This document shows positions 38,193 through 47,394 of a DNA stretch of 64,000 bases, piece by piece. Position numbers and translations under genes: made by a program. Positions within the stretch are counted from its first letter, which is position 1, and each line of letters opens with the position of its first letter. The notes below the pieces were generated by a model, which had not been told where the DNA came from, ran no database searches, and saw only the letters and a list, made by a program, of their open reading frames with translations. The DNA is from Ignelater luminosus (lineage: Eukaryota; Arthropoda; Insecta; Coleoptera; Elateridae), in the NCBI GenBank assembly GCA_011009095.1, contig VTPC01090453.1, forward strand, positions 1-64,000. The letters are read 5' to 3'.

Positions 38193-38400
38193 CAGGGTGT
38201 TCCGCGACTAGACCGACAAACTTATATCATATATTCCAGGGGTCATTACGATCAAAAAATGTTATATACACCATAGGTGAATTCCTCCTCGTTTCGCAGA
38301 TATCGAAGGAAATTGATTCATCAATGAATAGCTAATTAAAACAAAATTACAGCAACTGTTCAAAATGAGAACCGCCATTTTTTTAAAACATACAGCTATC
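38193..38400 (+). repeat. solo terminus of a TA-inserted element
   Basis: TA at 38191 is followed by CAGGGTGTTCCGCGACTAG, a typical start for insect TA-inserted elements. The following 190 bases run into CAACTGTTCAAAATGAGAAC. No opposite end was found before the LINE scrap that follows. Confidence 0.4.
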
Positions 38401-38409
38401 CTTCCAGCC

Positions 38410-38720
38410 ATAGAATGTTGCCAGTTAACTGCAGATGAGGCAAGGAGGATCGAGAAAAATATGTATACGTTTTCTGAAAGTCAGGCTCAGCCAGAATAAA
38501 GAGTGTGCGGGTACTTAGGACGGGCTGATCATAACCAAGGAAGTTGATCTCATCTGAGTTCCTGGGCACAGCAGAAATAAGAAAACAGACGAACTCGCCA
38601 CACAATGAACTGAGGAGGCCTACTTAATGCCAGAACCCTTTTCAGGGATATTAAGAAAGCAAATCAGCTCTAAGCCTATAAACTTATAAGATACAAGAGG
38701 CAAGATGGACAAGTAATAGT
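38410..38720 (+). pseudogene. jockey/R1-type LINE RNase H scrap
   Basis: The plus strand at about 38550-38660 reads PGHSRNKKTDELATQ, then EEAYLMPEPF and SGILRKQI. The LINE RNase H consensus is VPGHSGIKGNEKADELAR...GPEP, so the match is good with a few changes. The stretch before it is too worn to follow, and a stop follows ELATQ. No polymerase part is present. Confidence 0.5.
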
Positions 38721-38724
38721 AGTC

Positions 38725-39178
38725 ATTACCAAGGTGAAGATCACGTAGACGGGCTCAACTTATCTCAACTAAACTGCTTAATAAAGGTCTGACAGATCAC
38801 TTTATTCTCCCCATGACTACCAGTGCTACTGTTGCTATTTTATGGAAGTTTTTTTTGCGATTACATTTGTACAGTCATTAACAACTATTCGATCTAACTT
38901 ACATGAAGGTATGCTTTTTTTGTACCCATGTAGAAAGAAATTGTAAGGGTAGACTAAGGTTAGTGTAGAGTAGAGCTGGTGTTACTATTAAAGTCGGCTG
39001 GTTTCCATGCAAACACAAATTTTAAAGGCAAAAAACATCTCGCATATTTGTCCAGAATTGTAAACCCAGTTCAGCAAGGTCAATCTAGCTCAGGTTCACA
39101 CTAACCCCGGTCTACCCTATAACAGCAAAGAAAATTAAGCAATTTAGAGACAGTAAAGGAGACCATTCTTGGGTAGAT
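38725..39178. other. unassigned DNA
   Basis: Moderately AT-rich. Contains AGGTTCACACTAACCCCGGTC near 39093, which I could not assign. No gene. Confidence 0.35.
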
Positions 39179-39180
39179 AA

Positions 39181-40474
39181 TAAAGGGTTTTCCAATAAGA
39201 GGTGTTATTTTGAATAGCCCGCTATTTCGGTAGATGTCACTTTTGAAGCTATCATTTTTTGACATTTGACAAGTAGAAACTACTTCATTAATAAATATGG
39301 AACGATACACGCTTCAACAACGCACTGAAATTATTAAAATTCACTATAAAAATGGTGAAAATCTGGCAGAGACGGTTCGTAAAACTCGAACATTTTTGGG
39401 TCACCGTGAAGCACCTTGTCGGACCGCAATACAGAAATTGGTGAAAAAATTCGAGCTCTTGGGACAAGTTAGTGATGTGAAGAATAAAACCCGTGCACGT
39501 CGCTCAAGAACAGCCGAGAATATTGCTGTTGTAGCCGAAAGTGTTAAAGAAAACCCAGGTTTGTCCATTCCTCGTCGTTCTTTGGAATTAGCCATTCCAC
39601 AAACGTCATTACACCATATTTTGCATAAGGCTTATAAAGTCCAGTTAACACAAGAACTCAAGCCGGCCGATCATCAACAACGTCGTGTCTTTGCTGATTG
39701 GGTCGTTGAAATGCATGAAAATGATCCAGAATTCCATCGAAAAATCATCTTGAGTGATGAGGCCCATTTCCACCTCGGTGGCTTCGTCAACAAGCAAAAT
39801 TGTCGGATCTGGGGCTCAGAAAATCCAAGAGTTATTGTTGAAAAGTCTCTCTATCCTCACCGTGTGACTGTTTGGTGCGGTTTATGGTCCGGCGGAGTCA
39901 TTGGACCTTACTTTTTCGAAAATGAGGCTGGAGCAACAGTTACGGTGACTGGATTGCGCTATCGAGAGATGATTAACGATTTTTTATGGCCGGAATTGGA
40001 TGGTATTGATCTGGACAACGTTTACTTTCAACAAGACGGCGCTACGTGCCACACAAGCAACGAAACCATTGATCTTTTACGGAAAAAGTTTCCGGACCGT
40101 GTTATCTCTCGAAAAGGTGATCACAATTGGCCACCGAGATCTTGTGATTTAACACCTTGCGACTTCTTTCTTTGGGGCCACTTGAAAGAGAAGGTCTACG
40201 CCAACAGCCCAGCGTCGGTTCAAGACCTCAAAGATGGAATTCGTGAGGCTATCGAGGACATAGGGCAGCCACTTTGCGATTTGGTTATGGAAAATTTCAT
40301 GAAAAGGATATTGTCCTGTAAGCGTGGTCGTGGTGGTCATTTGCCTGATGTTATTTTCCACTATTAACGGCATACCTTCCTCTTTATAATGAAATAAACA
40401 TCCGATCATTTATATTAAAAAATGGCACTTTTCTTTGAATATCAAAATAACACCTCTTATTGGAAAACCCTTTA
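39181..40474 (+). mobile_element. complete DD41D element of the IS630-Tc1-mariner group
   Basis: The element spans 39183-40472 (1290 bases) between TA dinucleotides. The terminal inverted repeats are identical for 31 bases and begin AAGGGTTTTCCAATAAGAGG. One uninterrupted transposase frame lies inside, on the plus strand. The state is as fresh as that of mariner 1. Confidence 0.95.
39297..40367 (+). CDS. DD41D transposase, apparently intact
   Basis: A 356-residue transposase of the IS630-Tc1-mariner superfamily. The N-terminal half has a helix-turn-helix region starting YTLQQRTEIIKIHYKNG and a second one around residues 78-112, ending TSLHHILHK. The catalytic triad is Asp154 in LSDEAHFH, Asp247 in QQDGATCHTS and Asp289 in the block RSCDLTPCDFFLWG. 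Exactly 41 residues separate the last two, so this is DD41D, the spacing reported for the rosa/Visitor group, and not classical mariner. GGFVNKQNCRIWGSENPRV at 161-179 is a hallmark of this protein family. Just after residue 110, HKAYKVQLTQEL looks about six residues shorter than relatives I recall, perhaps a small in-frame loss. No stop or frameshift is present. The ATG is about 110 bases inside the left end. Confidence 0.95.
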   Translation: MERYTLQQRTEIIKIHYKNGENLAETVRKTRTFLGHREAPCRTAIQKLVKKFELLGQVSDVKNKTRARRSRTAENIAVVAESVKENPGLSIPRRSLELAIPQTSLHHILHKAYKVQLTQELKPADHQQRRVFADWVVEMHENDPEFHRKIILSDEAHFHLGGFVNKQNCRIWGSENPRVIVEKSLYPHRVTVWCGLWSGGVIGPYFFENEAGATVTVTGLRYREMINDFLWPELDGIDLDNVYFQQDGATCHTSNETIDLLRKKFPDRVISRKGDHNWPPRSCDLTPCDFFLWGHLKEKVYANSPASVQDLKDGIREAIEDIGQPLCDLVMENFMKRILSCKRGRGGHLPDVIFHY

Positions 40475-40679
40475 GATAAGTAAAGTTATGTCTTCTTTTT
40501 CTTGCTTTTCGGTTTAGGAAAAATCTCAATCCGTAATTTCCGTGTTGAGACATTTCTGTTTCAATTTTAACAATAAGAAACTTTAGATTTGGAGATTCTT
40601 TTTTCTTCTGAAATTGAAATTTTTACGAAACCTGCCTAACTCTATATACCTAAAACTGTAGTCGTAAGTAGTTGTACCG

Positions 40680-41055
40680 CTACCGGTAAAATATAACCTC
40701 AACATATAACATTGTCCGCGTCGATCACAGTGATCATTTTCAAGCCAAATCGTACTTTCAAACTCGCAAACGATCGAGCTAGATGATGTATGCTGGATGG
40801 GCGGTTTACATTTGGCGTGCAAACCACAGGCGTCGTAAGGTGCTGAAATGCCCAGCGAGGCTGCTTTGAAATATCTTCACCTCGGAATGTCTGCACAATC
40901 CAGCATAAACCGTCAGTATCAACTGTGTTTGCGAACCATTCCATGAATGCTCGTGAGCCGTCAAAATCACAAGACGTTCTTTGAGCTTACTTAAAGATCC
41001 ATCCACATGAACTCGTTGCTGCTACCGTCTGCCGTCTCTATTGATGTTGAAAATT
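40680..41055 (-). other. GC-richer segment with overlapping open frames, unrecognised
   Basis: Two minus-strand frames overlap here. One (40806-41006) starts MDGSLSKLKERLVILTAHEH; the other (40699-40944) reads WFANTVDTDGLCWIVQTF, then HLTTPVVCTPNVNRPSSIHH. Base composition is closer to coding DNA than the surroundings. I recognise neither. It could be an old exon, a worn repeat protein or chance. At 41192-41216 ATCAACCAAGAGATGGTTGAT forms a short hairpin downstream. Confidence 0.25.
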
Positions 41056-41059
41056 AAGA

Positions 41060-42430
41060 TCCGAGACTTTATAATGTCCAATTTATAAACACTCCGCTGG
41101 CGTTGCCGTCGGTGATAATCAAATTTTAATGTTGATGGCAACTGCAGTGGTTACAGAAAAGGTCAGCCAATAGGGGAGAATCATCAACCAAGAGATGGTT
41201 GATGTGTCAAAATTGCGGAAGAAAAAGTGATCATCAGCTATAAACAATGTTGCCAGAACTAGTTGTAAATCTTTCAATTTGGAGATTTATTACATCGTTT
41301 CTGACGATACATTTTGGTGTTGTGGCAATGATGCACCTGATGATCATCCTCAAACTACTTTTTTAAATTTCCAGTAGAGGTTGCAACGATCGTGTTTTTC
41401 TCTAATAGCCTCATAGATTGTTGTTGGTAAAACAAGAAACTGCTTTATCCCATACTACATATTTACCTGCTGATAATTTATATGTACATAACCTAACAAT
41501 TTTTTTCAACCAACAGATGGCGTTAAATTTTGTGATTTAATAGTGAACAATAGTTCAAGCAGTGTTATCAAAGATAGCAATAAATCGCCACACCTGAAGA
41601 CTACAACTTTTGAACTGTCGTGATTGATGTGATTTAGCGTTGTTAAAATAGTGTTTTTCACTATTACACTACTTTTTTAATTTCCACTCTGTGCAAATCG
41701 CAAATAATAAAAAATAAAAAAGTATAACGAGTAATTTATAATAGTAATAATGCAGTTGAGAAAGTTAACTGTAAAAAGTTTATAATTTGTCAACGAGCTT
41801 ATAAATGTACCTATTCAGCAAACCGGCCCTGCCTAAACTGATCACTTACTAAAAGTACATATTTTCAAAAATCGTGGTACATAATTGCATATTTTTATTG
41901 AGAAGTTTTGTTCCGAGCCTCGTTTCTACTACTGTTAAAGAGGGTCTTAATTTTCGCAACAACTTTATTAATATAACTTGACTGTAATCAGAAGTTTAAA
42001 TTTAAGATCCGTAATGCGCCATGAATATATTTAAAGAAAATCATTGGTGAAGTAAATACAATCTATAGATTAGCTTACGTAATTCGCAGAGATCGATTCA
42101 AATTGAGAATCTTAATTTCAAAATTTTATATAAAAATTTATGAATCACCCTGTATTTTAATTCTTGAGATTATGATAGTAAAAATCAAATGATGTTAATT
42201 AAAGATATCAATAAAGAGATTAAATAACGTTTTTATACACTTTTTTAGTTCATTTACCTCTCATCTTTCAGAAAGTGACTGTACACGTTGTAGCCGATCG
42301 ATGTATAATTGAGACAAGTCGTTATTACGTGCTTGTACTTTCGTTATAATTAAACAATAAATAGAATTTATGATGAAGAGTAACAACTGTATACTACATT
42401 GCACGGTAGACGCAACCAGTAATCACTTTT
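41060..42430. other. no gene recognised
   Basis: AT-rich. TGAATCACCCTGTA at 42141-42154 is a transposon terminus without partner. Confidence 0.4.
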
Positions 42431-42442
42431 ACTTTTTTACAG

Positions 42443-42973
42443 GAGCTGATTTTAAAACCCCATTGAGCTACTAGCCGGCTGCCATGCGCTGCACGTATAA
42501 CATCTAATTTCACTTGAGGAAGTCGTTTGAAAATGATCAACTTTACTAGCGGGAATTTTTTTGAAGTATAGTAATAGTGTTTAAAACAAGTAGTGTTTGA
42601 ATAAAAATTAGTTCTTTTTAAATTAATGTATGTGAGAATAAAAATAAAAAATACGTGGTTGTTTTAAAATAAATCATACCAGTTTTAAAATCTAATACAC
42701 TTGTTTACCTACATCAACTTTTAATTATATGCAAAACAACTGTGTCAAACTAGAACCACGAAGAAAGCCATTAATAAAAAAGTGCTCAATCTGTGCAAGG
42801 TGAAAGAAAAAAGAGAAAAAGATCTGTGCAGATTCGGTAATTCATTGTGAGTGTTTTCATTCCATTACTTCTGAAGAAAAATAAAAACAAAAGAAATAAA
42901 AGTGTTCCCCGGGAACACGACGCGTTAATAAAATAAAGTGTGCTAAATAAAAGCCGCAACAATTCCGCGTATA
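42443..42973 (+). other. candidate 5' untranslated region of the host exon
   Basis: A strong acceptor-like sequence, CACTTTTACTTTTTTACAG, ends at 42442. If used, the exon would run from 42443 through the coding start at 42974. Alternatively transcription starts somewhere inside this interval. The last in-frame stop before the ATG is TAA at 42944-42946. Both options are inference. Confidence 0.3.
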
Positions 42974-43131
42974 ATGGATAGTAATTCTGTGTCGCCCATG
43001 CCCGAATTGGCCCCCATAGCGGAGTTTGACAAAACTCCTCCAACGCCGCCGGAAGAAACACTTCCTATGGACGATTTACCACCTCCTCCCACTACTGTTA
43101 ATGTTCAAGATGAAAAATCACAGGATGATGA
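42974..43131 (+). CDS. first coding exon of an unidentified host gene
   Basis: The exon encodes 52 codons plus two bases, starting MDSNSVSPMPELAPIAEFD and continuing with two proline-rich acidic runs (TPPTPPEE and MDDLPPPP) to EKSQDDE. It ends in a consensus donor, GTGAGT, at 43132; read-through meets TGA at once. The ATG has A at -3 and G at +4, and an in-frame TAA lies 28 bases upstream, so this is the likely translation start. The composition is clearly GC-richer than the neighbouring DNA and shows no mobile-element motif. Such low-complexity, negatively charged N-termini are common in cytosolic regulatory and trafficking proteins and do not identify the gene. The remaining exons must lie to the right, beyond an intron loaded with transposons. 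No second exon was recognised in the window. Confidence 0.6.
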
Positions 43132-44111
43132 GTGAGTTACTTTTGTATTTATTGTTTATTGCTTATCGATTTTCCTTTATTGTGTCCTGGTTTATTATTT
43201 GCCAATTTCTATTATGGCATGAAGCGAACTTCACAATCGCGTCTTTCAATTTCAAGTTTATCATTATTAGCTGCATTCCTTTAAAACATTTTTTTGAAAT
43301 TTAAAAAAATTAAAAGATAGGTTTCCCTATCTACTAAAGTTTTTATTATCAGGACATCTTAATTGCAATGATTAATAAAGGAATTCGTAACCTGCACATT
43401 CTTTGGTGAAAATTAACAAACACAAGTAAAAAAGCTAAAATGTTAGCAAAGAGCATAAAATTATTTTTAAAGCGTTACTATACTTTTACAAAACAGATGG
43501 CAATACATTTATTATTTTCTTGGACATTTATATACTTTCACATTTTATTAATATTTGTAATATCGTTCTTTATTGGTAAAAAAAGTTGTCTTCTATAATA
43601 AGAATTTATTCTTCTAACCATAAAGAGAAATCTCGATGTCTTTTACACATTTCTAAAACTTGAAGAATTTATATTACTGTCTGTTTTGAAAACTATTTTG
43701 TTCTGCAAACAAAAGCCTAATATTATGCATGCACCAAAACAACGCAACATGCTGTTATGTTCCTAGTTCCTACAATAGTATGTTATTACGTCATTTTTGG
43801 CTAACTGAATCTTAAATCACATCAACAGAGAAGTACTAGTAGTTCATTTATAAACAACAATCTGTACTGTTATTCGTTAAATTAATTGTTACCTCATATG
43901 GAATTTTCTATTTAAGGTAGGTAAAATCAGACGTAGACCACATATTCTGTTAAAAACAATTCCGGTTTCTATTTATAGCAATGTCTCCTTCGTCTCTGTA
44001 CTTTAATTCGTTGGTCTTAGCTTTCAATACCAATACTATCTGTTTTTATAGAAAACCTTGTAAATATTTAAGAAATGAAATAAATTTAACTTCTGGTAAA
44101 ATATAAAATTA
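43132..44111. other. probable intron of the host gene
   Basis: Begins with the GTGAGT donor. AT-rich, with no conserved frame or recognisable repeat before the inverted-repeat element at 44114. Confidence 0.4.
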
Positions 44112-45000
44112 TACAGTGTATCCAAGATAAGGATGCACAGCATGGGGATCTTGGATACGGTAACAGATACAGGATCGGTTAAATGGGATGAAAATTGGCT
44201 ATTTATAGGATCTTTTTGTTGGAATTTGCAAAATCTAGATATCTTGGATAGTTTCAGAGATACATATTTAAAAAAAAGTAAATTTTTCGATTTTTGTTAT
44301 TATTTTTTCTTTTATTTATTTGAAGAAAAATCGGAAAACTAAAACCACTTTTCCATTGCCACTTTTTGTTCTCTATTAAAATTGGCTAACAGAATTTCTG
44401 ATTTTTATGTTATGCTATAAATTAATGCATTCTGCAGTACCCTGGCCTGCACGATCACCTGATCTAACACCGTTAGATTTCTTTTCTCTGGGGTTATGTC
44501 AAGAATCATGTGCTCAATCAAAATTTTGACGATGAACAACAATTATTACAGTTGATCACAGCAGCGTTCAACACAAATAAATCAAAACCAACATAACCCT
44601 ATCATGTTTACATCATTAGAATCGTGACAACAAGAGCTATTCAAAACAATTTTTAATTGTTTTTTCGCCTATTTAAAGAAATGAGGTTGATGTTGGTTAC
44701 TCTAAACCGAAACGTTGTACAAGAATTTTGTTAGCGCATTTTAATAGAGAACAGAAAGTGACAATGGAAAAGTGGTTTTAGTTTTCCGATATCTCTTCAA
44801 ATAAATAAATAAAAAAATAACAAAAATCGAGAAATCTACTTTTTTTAAATATCTCTGAAAGTATCCAAGATATCTAGATTTTGCAAACGTCAACAAAAAG
44901 GTCCTATAAATAGCCAACTTTTATCCCATTTAACTGATGCTGTATCTCTTACCGTTTCCAAGATCCCCATGCTGTGCATCCTTATCTTGGACACACTGTA
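44112..45000 (+). mobile_element. TA-inserted element with 280-base inverted repeats
   Basis: The element spans 44114-44998 (885 bases) with TA on both sides. The arms are 44114-44400 and 44720-44998 and are roughly 90 percent alike by eye. Both open CAGTGTGTCCAAGATAAGG or the same with one change, and both carry GCACAGCATGGGGATCTTGG. The 320-base centre has a transposase relic at 44438-44590. The very long repeats make it an internal-deletion derivative of a Tc1/mariner-like element. Confidence 0.9.
44438..44590 (+). pseudogene. transposase remnant with the third catalytic block
   Basis: The plus-strand frame reads VPWPARSPDLTPLDFFSLGL, the third-Asp block of a Tc1/mariner-related transposase (family form WPARSPDLTPLDFFLWGYVK). 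A one-base frame change then gives YVKNHVLNQNFDDEQQL. The other two catalytic blocks are gone, so the copy is not functional. Confidence 0.8.
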
Positions 45001-45118
45001 TTCTAGAATCTAAACGGTTACAGTAAGTAATATGAATTCAACAGTTCAACTTAAAACTCAAATTTGTCACACTCAAAAACATTTTTTAAACCAGATAACT
45101 CTTCTTCTTTCTTTCTTA

Positions 45119-45767
45119 TACAGGGTGTCCCCAGATAAGGTTTAGAATAGGTGTATTGGATAAAAAATTTCAAGATACGAAAAAAAACTTATTTTTTGTA
45201 AAGGTTTTTGCTTACTTCAAAAGTAACTTTTACCGAATTAAAAATTCAAAATTTTATACGAAGTGTTTAAAAAATTAACTTTTATGTTCTAAAGTAGTGT
45301 ACAGATTGAATTAATTTGTTAAGCAAATTACCTAAACAAGACATGGTTGTTATGGAAATAAAAGTAATACTTCATTTTAAGTCTGTCATTCAAAAAGTAA
45401 TTAAAATGTTAACATTGAAACTTCGTATTTTTTGTTATTAAGTGCTATGGTTTGGGAGGCTGTTAATGAAATTCGACCGGAAGAGTTACATCAAGTTTTC
45501 TTCAAGTTGAGTAGAAGGCTGGAATTGTGTCAGGGAATAGGTGGTGGAATAATTGATACGCAGTAGTAGATTATTTCATTTGAGATGTTTAATGTGTATT
45601 TTGGTTTGTACAAAAAAAGTTAGTTACTGAACACCCCGTATAAAATGTTGTTTTCTTAATTCGACAAAAGTTAGTTTTGAAGTAAGCAAAAAGTTTTATA
45701 AATTTTTGAATCTTGAAATTCTTTATCCATTACACCTATTCTAAACTTTATCTGGGAACACCCCGTA
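45119..45767 (+). mobile_element. TA-inserted element with about 150-base inverted repeats
   Basis: The element spans 45121-45765 (645 bases), flanked by TA. The left arm starts CAGGGTGTCCCCAGATAAGG and the right, reverse-complemented, CGGGGTGTTCCCAGATAAAG. Similarity continues through TTTAGAATAGGTGTA, TTTCAAGAT and TTTGCTTACTTCAAAA. A coding trace on the plus strand at 45442-45565 reads EIRPEELHQVFFKLSRRLEL, then CQGIGGG, like the C-terminal RRLxxCIxxxGGHFE tail of Tc1-type transposases. Confidence 0.8.
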
Positions 45768-45777
45768 TGTTGCCATA

Positions 45778-47065
45778 TAACACATCGTTCAATAAGTCCC
45801 GAGACTAACCCAGAGATGGTGCTAGTAGTACCAAACTAGCCACGTTTCCCTAGAGTGCGAACCTTCACATGAAACGTGTAAAAATTTCACGTCGATTGGA
45901 CCACAAACAGCAGAGTTATCGAGGTTAGAGTAAAGTCACTTTGTAATTTGTTTGAAAAATGGAACAAAGCGAGTTTCGCGTGTTGATAAAACATTGTTTT
46001 TTAATGGGTAAAAACACCGTAGAAGCCCAGCAATGGCTTGAGAAACGTTACCCGGACTCCTCTCCATCCAAATCAACGATTTGTCGTTGGTATGCTGAGT
46101 TTAAACGTGGTCGTACGGACACAAACGATGCGGAACGTTCGGGTAGGCCTTTGGAAGCCGTTACACCGGAAAATGTGAGTGAAGTATTCAAAATCGTAAT
46201 GAAAAATCGCAAAGTAAAGGTCCGTGAGATTGCAGAAATGACACAGATATCATCTGGAAGCGTATTTACAATCCTTCATGAAAAATTGAGCATGAAAAAG
46301 GTTTTTTCCAAGTGGGTGCCGCGATTGCTTTCAATGGAACAAAAACAGCAACGAATCGACGATTCAGAGAGCTGTTTATCGCTATTTACTCGCAATAAAA
46401 AGGATTTCCTGCGTCGATACGTGACCATGGATACATCATTTCACTCCGGAGTCGAATCGGCAATCATCTGAGTGGCGCATGGCTGGCGAAAGCCGCCCAA
46501 AGCGTCCAAAAACGCAGCAATCTGCTGGCAAAGTCATGGCGTCTGTTTTTTGGGATACACATGGCGTCATTTTCATTGACTACCTGGAAAAAAGGTAAAT
46601 CGATCAACAGTGATTATTATATTGACTTGTTGGTACGTTTGAAGGAGGAGATCGCAGCAAAACGACCGCACATGAAGAAGAAAAAAATCCTTTTTCAGCA
46701 AGACAATGCACCATGCCACAAGTCCATGAAAACAATGGCAAAAATCTACGAGTTGGGCTTTGATTTGCTTCCCCACCCCCCGTATTCGCCAGATTTAGCC
46801 CCCAGCGACTACTGGCTCTTTGCTGATCTCAAAAAAATGCTTCAGGGAAACAAATTTGGCTCGAATGAGGAGGTCATTGCCGAAACTGAAGCCTATTTTG
46901 AAGCAATGGATAAATCCTTCTACAAACATGGTATAGAAATGTTGGAAAGGCGTTGGAAAGATTGTATCACTCTAAAAGGAGATTATATTGATGAATAAAA
47001 ATGATTTTTGAAAAAAAAAATGTTGTTTTCGTTGTTAGTCTCGGGACTTATTGAACGATGTGTTA
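45778..47065 (+). mobile_element. mariner element with broken transposase (mariner 3)
   Basis: The element spans 45780-47063 (1284 bases), flanked by TA. The inverted repeats match for 30 bases, starting ACACATCGTTCAATAAGTCC. AATAAGTCCC-type words occur in irritans-subfamily ends, so that subfamily is my tentative placement. It sits 10 bases of host DNA away from the element at 45121-45765, counting between the TA pairs. Confidence 0.95.
45959..46998 (+). pseudogene. mariner transposase with two lesions
   Basis: The N-terminal part is open from 45959: MEQSEFRVLIKHCFLMGKN, then STICRWYAEFKRGR and the linker block WVPRLLSME. At 46428-46434 about 11 bases are missing. The reading runs VTMD and should continue ETWIHHFTPES; the E-T-W next to the first catalytic Asp is lost and the frame shifts. 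The correct frame then reopens as IHHFTPESNRQS and, later, SAGKVMASVFWDTHGVIF. An extra A in the run at 46588-46593 shifts it again. The rest is open to 46998: INSDYYIDLL, QQDNAPCHKS and SPDLAPSDYW, with the second and third Asp in normal DD34D spacing. It cannot make transposase. Confidence 0.9.
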
Positions 47066-47394
47066 AATAGGCTCAAGCCTGTTTTATCCTATCTAGCCTC
47101 TTCCGACGTGAAGATCTACCGTTCTCTCCATTTTTTCGGCGGTCTTCCCTGGGACCTTGTGTCCGCGGGATTGCTGAGTTTTGCTCTTTTGACAATGGAG
47201 TTTTCTTCTCTCCTGTCCACATGTTTATTCCATTCTTTTCTTCTTTGCCCAACCCACTTTGTGACGTCCTGTATATTACTCAACTGTCGCAATATATTTT
47301 CCTGGACCTGTCTTACTGATAATGCAAAATTCAAAAGACACCTAAATTAAATGTTTAAATTCTGCACCCTTGGCAACCTGATAGTAGCCAAGAC

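Larger units (their letters stand above)
45060..47390 (-). pseudogene. LINE 3' end split by two TA elements
   Basis: Minus-strand frames at 47116-47334 read TKWVGQRRKEWNKHVDRR, then SQGRPPKKWRERW, a C-terminal motif of endonuclease-type LINEs. The coding sequence ends near 47085 in RIKQA and a stop, and then meets the right end of mariner 3 at 47064. On the other side of the mariner and the MITE, at 45101-45118, the minus strand reads TAAGAAAGAAAGAAGAAG, which looks like the A/G-rich tail of such a LINE. Ten bases of the same host sequence (45768-45777) lie between the two inserts. Removing both leaves a short, ordinary LINE 3' untranslated end. The upstream part beyond 47390 is lost. Confidence 0.55.
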
